In this document: positions 56,440-64,000 of the stretch, one piece after another
Layout of the letters: every line of letters starts with the position of its first letter
Position numbering within the stretch: position 1 is the first letter of the stretch
Source: Punica granatum
Taxonomy: Eukaryota > Streptophyta > Magnoliopsida > Myrtales > Lythraceae
Direction of reading: 5' to 3'
Length of the DNA: 64,000 bases
Assembly: GCF_007655135.1 (NCBI RefSeq)
Contig: NC_045129.1
Span: forward strand, 25,518,274 to 25,582,273
The notes under the pieces: generated by a model
The model's database searches: none
Told to the model about the DNA's origin: nothing
What the model saw: only the letters and a program-made list of their open reading frames with translations
Position numbers and translations under genes: made by a program

Positions 56440-57441
56440 TTACGGCTTCATCAAAACGTCGATTCCAGCTCCTAGAACTTGCGTAAGACCATAAATGGAT
56501 CTCTTAAGTTTGCACACCTTGGACTTATCCTTGGATTCAAAACCCTTGGGTTGGTCCATGAATATGTCTTCCTCAATGGATACATTGAGGAAGGCGGTCT
56601 TGACATCCATCTGCCAAACCTCATAATCATAGTGCGCCGCAATGGCTAGCATTATCCTAAGGGACTTCAGCATGGCTACAGGCGAGAAAGTCTCCTCATA
56701 GTCGACTCCCTGCTTCTGGCGATAACCCTTCGCCACTAGCCTAGCTTTATAGGTCTCTACCTTTCCATCAGCACCAATCTTCCTCTTGAAAACCCATTTG
56801 TTCCCTATAGGTACTATACCTTCAGGAGGGTCAACAAGATCCCAAACTTGGTTCTTGCTCATGGAGTCCATCTCGGACTTCATGGCCTCTAGCCATTTAG
56901 AAGAATCTATATCTGATATAGCTTCCTCATAAGTGGTAGGATCATCCCTATGATCATTATCTCCATGAACAAACAATTCTTGTACGTTCTCATGGAGATT
57001 AAGGTATCTCGCGAGAGTATAAGTTACCCTACCAGACCTTTGAGGTTCTGTGACATTCTCAATCTGAATAGATGTCTCAACTGGTTTATCAATGTTCATC
57101 GAAATGGGCATCTGATCGGTTTGTGGTACTGATGACGCCTCATCAAGTACTATCTGCCTTCCCATGCCACCTTCCTGGATAAACTGTTTCTCCAAAAAGA
57201 TCGCATTTCTACTAATAACAACCCTTTGCTCAGTAGGGAAATAAAAATAGTATCCAAGTCTGTCACTTGGATAACCAACAAACCTGCCTTTCTCGGACCG
57301 GGTTTCCAACTTATCGGTCTTCTGCTTCTTAATGAATGCAGGACAACCCCAAATCTTAACGTGCTTAAGACTAGGTGTCCTTCCATTCCATATCTCATAT
57401 GGAGTGGTAGAGACCGACTTGCTTGGAATTCTGTTAAGCAA
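56440..57441 (-). pseudogene. copia-3 integrase C-terminus and reverse transcriptase N-terminal half
   Basis: The frame opens with MLNRIPSKSVSTTPYEIWNG and HVKIWGCPAFIKK, the integrase C-terminal region. The RT part has MKSEMDSMSKNQVWDLVDPP, IGNKWVFKRKIGADGKVE and QMDVKTAFLNVSIEEDIFM; the usual G-x-L after FLN is V-S-I. It ends out of frame after RSIYGLTQ, so a frameshift near 56485 separates it from the catalytic half. Confidence 0.85.
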
Positions 57442-58090
57442 GTAACACGCGGTTTGCAGCGCATATCCCCCACATCGAAATGGGGAGATCTGTATAGCTC
57501 ATCATCGACCGAACCATGTCCAACAGGGTACGGTTCCTCCTTTCAGAAACTCCATTCAATTGTGGTGTTCCTGGTGGAGTGAATTGAGAAACAATACCGT
57601 GTTCCTTCAGGAAATCACCAAACTCAGTACTCATGTATTCTCCTCCTCGATCTGATCGAAGAGTCTTGATGCTCTTCCCTTTCTGTTTTTCTACTTCAGC
57701 TTTGAATTCCTTGAACTTTTCAAATGATTCGTGTTTATACTTCATAAGATAAACATACCCAAAACGAGAATAATCATCGGTAAAGGTAATGAAGAAAGAA
57801 TAACCACCCCGAGCCATTTCACTAAATGGACCACACACATCGCTAAGTATGAGTTCTAAAACTTCCTTAGCCCTCTCCATTTGTCCCACAAATGGAGTCC
57901 TAGTCATCTTGCCTTGAAGACAAGACTTGCAAGTTGAATTGGGTTCAGAGCCCAATGGAACTATAAGTCTCATCTTTTCCAACTTACGTATCCTATCATC
58001 TGCAACATGCCATAGTCTAAGGTACCAAAGTTGCTTTAAACTTGGAATAGATTCGGATACGGTGTTAATCTCAATCGTGTTGGGAATCAT
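57434..58090 (-). pseudogene. copia-3 integrase core
   Basis: The zinc region (C-K-S-C-L-Q-G-K) is followed by the catalytic motifs: Asp in LILSDVCGPF, Asp in LRSDRGGEYM and Glu in NGVSERRNRTLL. All three residues are present. The frame is the same as that of the protease frame to its right, from which it is separated by a single TAA near 58128. A one-base shift near 57460 ends it. Confidence 0.85.
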
Positions 58091-58129
58091 TTTATTTCTA
58101 GCTCTAAGATAATGAAGGTCATCGTGTAA

Positions 58130-58993
58130 TTAACCAACGCCAATAACTTTATTACCATAATAAATGTTGCAAACATCATGTCTGAAATCAAACAAGTATC
58201 CACTTCTAGTCAAACTAGAAACAGAAATAATATTCCGATAGGCGTTTGTTAAAACTAAAACACAATCTAGAAATAAAACATGTCCATCCAGATGTAACGA
58301 AGTCGACCCCACAGCTTTGGCCGCAACACTTGCTCCATTGCCGATCTTTAGGCAGACCTCATTCCTTCCGAGGACCCTACTGCTTGCTAGCCCCTGCATA
58401 GAGGTATAAACGTGTGAGCTTGCACTAGTATCAAGAATCCAAGCTGTAGATGAGCTATATGAACCATTGGAACTAACATAACAAGAGATAGACATACCTT
58501 CTAAAGGTTTATTTCCCTTATTTGCCTTCAATGAGGCGAGATACTGCTGACAGTTCCTCTTCCAATGTTCATTCTTGCCGCAGTGGAAACAAGTTCCCTT
58601 ATCCGCAGCAACCTTTGCCTTGCCCTTATTCTTGGACACCCCTGTTGACTGCTGAGGAACAGAGCCTTTCTTGGACTTCTTATTCTTCTTCCCAGTCTTA
58701 CTGGAAAAAGTACCAGCCATAAGAACGACTTCCTTATCCTTCCTTTTGTAGTTCATAGCATTCTGTGCAGTGACCAACACGTTCAGCAGCTCAGATAATG
58801 AACATGATAACTTGTTCATGTGAAAGTTCACAATGAACCCTGAGAAAGAATCTGGGAGAGACTGAAGAACTAAATCCACATGGAGTTCTTTGTCCATCTG
58901 GAACTCAAGCTTCTCAAGCTGTTGAATCAGCTTGATCATCTTCTGCACATGAGCTGCGACTTCAGTTCCCTCCTGCATTCTTGCACGGAACAA
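58130..58993 (-). pseudogene. copia-3 gag C-terminus and protease
   Basis: Gag UBN2-type sequence leads to a nucleocapsid knuckle CFHCGKNEHWKRNC (C-x2-C-x4-H-x4-C), whose zinc ligands are all present. The protease active site reads ILDTSASSH, with Ser in place of the essential Gly of D-T-G-A. The frame ends at the TAA before integrase. Confidence 0.82.
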
Positions 58994-59088
58994 TTCCTTC
59001 GATATCTCATATCGTGCGGTCCTGCTATTCTCCCCATATAGCTCCTGAGATTCTTCAAGATCTCACGAGAACTCTTCATGTTCTCATG

Positions 59089-59370
59089 CTACTTCTGCAA
59101 CTCATTGCTCATAGAAGCAAGCATATAGCAGCGGACCTTCGTGTCATCAACAAACCACTGATCATATGCGTCCTGCTGATCACTCGTAGCATCCCCGCCA
59201 GGGAGTTCAATCTCCTGAGTCTCTAGGATATATCCCAGAGCCTCCATGTTTAGGATAATGTTCAGGTTACGGAGCCAGTTCGAAAAGTTAGGCCTAGTGA
59301 GCCTATTATCATCCAGTATGCACGAGAAAGGATTCATAGATTTCATACTTATCATGACTGCAGAAAATAA
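59089..59370 (-). pseudogene. copia-3 gag N-terminus
   Basis: Probable start near 59350 (MNPFSCILDDNRLTRPNF). LRNLNIILNMEALGYILE is a typical first block of copia Gag. It stops at a TAG at 59089 and the next gag frame is shifted, so the region 58993-59089 is broken. Confidence 0.75.
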
Positions 59371-59449
59371 CAAGATTAAATTAATGAATTTATGTATATA
59401 TAACCATAATGACCATGGACTTTCAATCAAAATGGTCTCCCACTAACTT

Positions 59450-60860
59450 TTCGAATCCTACACTTCCAAAATAGGAAACGGGAATCCTAATCGAGAAAAA
59501 TTCCTAGCGGGTGATTGAATTCTCATAAAATACTAATTCCCTCAGGTACCTGCCATTATTGGAAACAAGTATTCTACAAGTGAACAACTCTTTATTCAGT
59601 ACATCTCTATGTACGGCTCAATCAATTCGGCTCCTAGTACTCTGGACCTCAGGTGCCTACCGTTATTGGTCCATTATACATAGTTAAGTCTAACCCACCA
59701 AACCCTAGATATCAGCTACCTCAGGTGCCTGCCGTTATTGGCAACTGACAATCTAAAACATCACATGTTTTAACATTCATGCAAAAAGATCTCTTAGTCT
59801 ATCTCATGCTCTCGTGTGTCCACGACCAACAACGAAACAAATTAAAACTCTCTGGAGAATGCTTTAGTGGAGAGCCATGACAGAGGTTCGCAACCTCATG
59901 CGATTCTCGACTTAATATTTTAATTTGGAAGATTTTCTTTTAGGTGACCTAATTACTATTCGGTTTCACTTTGCACATTATCCGTATTCACACATCACAT
60001 GCATAAATATGTACTCGGAATCGATAAAAGTATGATCATGGATTTACTATTAGCTTAATCCTTAGAGCCACAAGAAATAAGCAAAATTATCCTAAAGTCC
60101 ATAATCACACACCATGCTCGAAATTTATAAAAGGAAACTAATAGCATAAAAGGAAATAAATTTCGTGCCAATTTTGTAACATTTTACAAAATATCCAAAT
60201 ATCTCATATTAGGAAATTTCTAATTTTTGAAAAATATACAAGATATCATATATTTAGTGTATCTTCAAAATTCCTTTTTGATATCAAATATCAAATTTCT
60301 AATCTCATTAGAATAGGATATCAAATATCAAATTTCCATAAAATCAAATTTTACGAAAACAATTTTGGTAATTAATTGTTTCGGAAATCTAATTTCCAAA
60401 ACTATCGAAAATTGCCCGGAAAAATTCCGGTTAGTTGCAGCCGATCAGCAGCAATCACGAGTAGCCACTGATCGGTTTCAACCTTCCACAAAACAGCATA
60501 GTCAAAGAGCAGCCACATGTAGGAGCAACCAGCAGCTTCTTGGGCGTTCAACAACCACAAAGCTGCCACGAAAACAACTCAGCAGCCATCTGTGGAAGCT
60601 ATTCTCCATCCGAGACCAATAGCCACTAATTAGGCAACAATTGCCCAAAACAATCAGCCAAAAACAATGTTCTGCCCGTGAATGATCAAGCTGCAGCTGC
60701 TAAGCAGCCAAGAGACTCAATCAAATTGAATTCTCTTGGGCCGGTTACGAGAAACAATTTCTCGTGCCCAATTCGATACCAATTCATTAAACACTTTAAT
60801 AAATCACAATCAACACCAAAATTAGGCACAAATTATGTATCTAAACGATTAGAAGGAAGT
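59450..60860 (-). other. copia-3 leader region with an internal three-copy motif
   Basis: About 1.4 kb lies between the primer-binding site and gag. The phrase ctcaggt(a/g)cct(g/a)cc(a/g)ttattgg occurs three times at 59541, 59648 and 59720. Short plus-strand open frames here (60365-60622, 60678-60866) have no recognisable domain. Confidence 0.65.
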
Positions 60861-60871
60861 CTCTGATACCA
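60861..60871 (-). other. Primer-binding site of copia-3
   Basis: TGGTATCAGAG on the minus strand, one base from the LTR end. It matches the initiator Met tRNA type and fixes the orientation. Confidence 0.88.
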
Positions 60872-60872
60872 C

Positions 60873-62756
60873 TGTTGGGAAACCAAGCACGTGCGCAGCG
60901 GAAAGTTTAATTACGGTAAAAATCAAATTTTTATCGCGTGCTCGTTTAATCAAAAACTTCAAGATCACATCTTGACATAAGAGTCGCCTTCTAAACGAAT
61001 AGATAACATCACACAATGAACCCATAAGAAAAGTTACGAACTTTTCACTAACCTTATTGATTCGAGTCGATCAAATTAGCCGTCCAAGTGTCCGGCCTCT
61101 AGCTCATCCACACGAGCACGTCTCCACCGAGATTAGACTCCTCTCGACCCGTACACTCCGATCTAGGTCACCGATCTCGAATGGAATCGTCACGGAATGA
61201 AAGGATCTCTTCAAGGACGCCAAGGACAACACCGAAACGCCGAATCGGATCCGAGAAGAACTCCGATCAGCCTTGGGAGTTCACGACAACAACAGTTCAG
61301 CCGTCTCTCCTCTTACTCTCTTTCTAATATTAGGGTTTTCGATCAATTAACCTCTAGGGTTAACCGTAAGAACATATCTATATATATTCTTACCCTAAGG
61401 ACTAAAATGCAATTATTAATTAATCCGAATTAATTAATAAATCACAAATGAGTCCTCACAATTTAAGTCATCCAATGACTTACCCTTATAGTTAGAAAGA
61501 AAGATTAAATAAGTCCTTGACACGAGTTTCTATCAATAGACAATCTATTTACAGAAACTTTCCAAATAAGAAAACTATCGTATTTCCTTAATATATTTAT
61601 CATTGATATTAAACTCGGCTTCAGGATGTGCTAGCACCCTTACAACCACATTGCAAGCCTCGTTCGATAATTAATTTCTAATTAACTTCCTTAATTAGAA
61701 TTAATTCTTTTCTCGGTTTAGACACGCTCATTGTGTGTGAGTAACTAGGTTCATCATCAAATGGCAATGGGATTATAGTATCAACTCATTTGATACTACC
61801 AGAAACTCTTTCTGTAATCGAAAGCATAATTCCCAAAATGCCCTTGGTTCCCAAAGTTCACGAGTGACACCTAGTAGCATATCGTGACAATCCAAAAGAT
61901 GACGAATGTATAATTGAAACATTCTGATGAACCTCTGATCGTATATACCATGCACTGAATCCTTTCACTACAAGATCCCAATCTAGCCAGAGTTACGGTA
62001 AATGCCAAACTCTAAAGCCGATCATATGGACTCTCTAATTTCATTCTTAGATCTGTAGCACTTGAACAGAAACTCTTTTCTATTCAAGTCTATCTACCCC
62101 GGCCGAGGATTTCTCGATCCAAAATAAAACTCATATCCATAGGACATTTTCCCTGTTTACTCAGGTTAGTGAATCCCGTCTTGATCAGACACCTAACTCC
62201 AAGTATAACTAACTATGACCACTATATGCCGAATACTCACGCTAAGCACAAATACATTAGCAGTAACAAATCCTAATTACCTATACTTGAGATAGCGTTC
62301 CATCTCAGGTCTAAGGACTATATGCACTAATACGATCCAGATAACATTCATTGACATTAGTAAATTACCGTATGAATGTTATCTGCACGTCACGTTCGAC
62401 TACTTATCATATACGTATCCACATATCTGTCATGATAACAGTTATCAAATAACATGAGACTCACTACTCCATCTTCATTAGTATCTGTATACTAATCATG
62501 GAAACAGACAGAGGTAACGATCTATCTGGAGAAATAATGTCCAATTAAGTATTCTACGATCGTGAACAGTTTAAAGATATTCTTACCGAATTACTTCGTC
62601 ACTCATATTCTTAACTCTTAAGAATGAAGCATTCAAAATATCTTAAGGACTTTATTCTAATAAACATAGACAATATACGAATAATAGAATAAACATTATT
62701 GCCATAAAAGGAATTATCCAAATACATAAATCAAGCTCTAGGGCATATCACTAACA
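60873..62756 (-). repeat. Right LTR (5' LTR) of copia-3
   Basis: Intact TG...CA termini in element orientation. Differs from the left LTR by about 20 substitutions and a 3-bp indel (gataacaacatc/gataacatc). Confidence 0.93.
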
Positions 62757-63380
62757 AAACCGATAATAGAGATGTTGGAAGACATTAGGACTGCCATTAT
62801 GCAGAGAATGACAGAGAAGAGAGATCTCTTTGTGTGTTCTACTAACGCATTGTGCCCTAGGATAAGGCTGATAGTGGAGGAAAACAAAGAGAGGTCTAGG
62901 TCTTGTTTGCCCACGCATGCTGGAGATTGGAAATTCCAAGTTAAGGAATTTGGGAATACATATGTTATTGATTTACCTGTCAAGACATGTAGTTGTAGGA
63001 AATGGAACATCACAGGCATTTCATGCCCCCATGCTGTGAGTTGTATTCATTATGTGAGGAAAGATGTTGATGATTATGTGAGTGAGTGGCTTAAAAGAGA
63101 TGTGCATTCGTTGGCCTATAAACATCTCATGCTACCATTAAATGGTAAGAACTTGTGGGAAATGCCTCAAGGTGATCCTATCTTCCCTCCCATGGTGAAG
63201 AAACAACCTGGAAGACCAAAGAAAAATAGGAAGAAGCACATCGGTGAACAAGAACCTGAGGGAGATCAAGTTTCAAGGAAAGGACAGGAGATGAGGTGCA
63301 GTATCTGTCATGAATATGGCCATAACAGGAGGACCTGCAAGAAAAAGAACAACCAGCCCACTGATGGAAAAAGTTGTGAG

Positions 63381-64000
63381 GTAACTTTTCATTCTTTAAG
63401 TTAGATAATGACATATTCTATATCTCTGGTAGATGACCAAATAATGTGGTCATTGACAAGTTAGACAAGTGGATAAGAGCCAGCAAGTGGAAATGCGAAG
63501 TCATGTGAATGAGGTCTCTGTCAGCCAGCAAGTTCAAATGCAAAGGCAAGTGGAAGTGCAACACCCTCATGCACCAGTATCTACAAGCCACCAATCAATT
63601 ACTAGAGAGGTGCAAGAATTTAGAACTTCAACACGTGCACAGGACATCATACCAAAATTACAGGTTTGTGCATTTTTCAATGCTGGCAAATGTTAACAAC
63701 TTCACTTCTTATATGTTGTTGTGTTGAGATTTGATATTTCATAAGAACTTGCAGATTAGGAGGAAAGAAAGAGGAGAGTCAAGCTCCAAGAAGAAAAGGT
63801 CTGCCACAAAAGTGGATCCAAGTGTGGATGCTCTTATACGCAGAGAATTGTCCCTGGCTTTTAAAGGGATTGGGGTCCTAACAAGAGAAAGTGGAATGAC
63901 ATACATTCGTGTAAGTTTCTTTGAACACTTATATATATTTGTGCAAGTCTTTACATATTTAGCTCTTAAAATATGACTTATATGTATATTTATTTTAGAT
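63381..64000 (+). pseudogene. Downstream exons of the Mutator-like transposase gene, incomplete
   Basis: After a donor at 63381 a Gln/Val-rich frame ends KLQ at 63663 with a donor, followed by a lysine-rich exon 63755-63910 (beginning IRRKERGESSSKKKRS, ending MTYIR before gtaag). The second junction is in phase. I could not find an acceptor that joins the 63380 donor in frame to the 63469-63663 stretch, so this junction is unresolved or damaged. The gene continues past the window. Confidence 0.5.

Larger units (their letters stand above)
53469..62756 (-). mobile_element. Ty1/copia element with 1.9-kb LTRs (copia-3) inside the transposase exon
   Basis: LTRs of 1887 and 1884 bp (53469-55355, 60873-62756) differ at roughly 20 sites (about 1%). 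AAACC flanks both sides (53464-53468, 62757-62761), a perfect 5-bp target duplication. The primer-binding site lies beside the right LTR and the coding order gag, protease, integrase, reverse transcriptase, RNase H runs right to left. Several frame breaks make it non-autonomous. It is the youngest of the three copia elements here by LTR divergence. Confidence 0.95.
51561..63380 (+). pseudogene. Mutator-like (MURA-type) transposase gene, broken and split by a retroelement
   Basis: MULE transposases cut and join element DNA at long terminal repeats. In order: a PB1-like N-terminus (from MGTEFGLALHHGGYMQF), an acidic linker, the MuDR DNA-binding domain (about 52240-52480, with NCPWRIYGS and C/H residues), the DDE domain with Asp at 52855 (IGMDGCF), Asp at 53047 (LSDQQK) and Glu at 53428 (NNICECFN), a SWIM finger (C-x-C-xn-C-P-H, 62988-63032) and a CCHC knuckle (CSICHEYGHNRRTC, 63298-63339). 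An extra A in an 8-A run (52483-52490) shifts the frame, and TGA at 52777 interrupts it. An intron lies at 53059-53139. The copia-3 element occupies 53469-62756 within the exon; the frame resumes exactly after the target duplication. Confidence 0.88.

Overview
This is nuclear DNA from a flowering plant, most likely a eudicot. The evidence is spliced genes with GT-AG introns, plant-type mitochondrial chaperonin and Mediator subunit genes, and dense layers of plant transposable elements (Ty1/copia, Ty3/gypsy-derived miniatures, Mutator-like, hAT and Helitron-like). The species cannot be named from the sequence alone. No tRNA, rRNA or CRISPR array was seen.

Only two host genes look intact. A plus-strand mitochondrial HSP60 of the CPN60-like 2/HSP60-3A type (35639-40843, 18 exons, 574 aa) and a minus-strand Mediator subunit MED9 (42882-44557, 5 exons, 179 aa) lie about 2 kb apart and converge. 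Both gene models add up to whole codon numbers across every splice junction. A 309-bp Mutator-type MITE with a perfect 9-bp target duplication lies about 450 bp upstream of the HSP60 start codon and carries a perfect G-box.

1-8.1 kb: AT-rich Helitron-like sequence split by a decayed copia element (698-6329), whose 3' LTR was itself split by a MITE; a larger foldback MITE follows. 8.5-11.5 kb: diverged AT-rich repeats around a 1.26-kb element with long inverted ends. 12-21.9 kb: remnant of what looks like one large gypsy-type (Tat/Ogre-like) element, split by a hAT-like element carrying an exon of TAF7 and by a tandem array of a miniature LTR element. 22-33.3 kb: a MITE, a possible orphan first exon, a second tandem miniature LTR array, and a full-length copia element with a perfect 5-bp target duplication, ending at a Helitron-like 3' hairpin. 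33.3-45.5 kb: the gene island. 45.5-50.8 kb: MITEs and an approximately 0.85-kb direct duplication.

50.5-64 kb: a Mutator-like (MURA-type) transposase gene with PB1-like, DNA-binding, DDE, SWIM and CCHC zinc-finger regions. It is broken by a one-base frameshift and a stop codon. A 9.3-kb copia element with 1.9-kb LTRs, about 1% different from each other, is inserted in reverse orientation within its coding exon. Just upstream of this transposase gene lies sequence matching the inverted ends of a MITE found elsewhere in the window, which suggests that it, or a relative, was the source of those MITEs.
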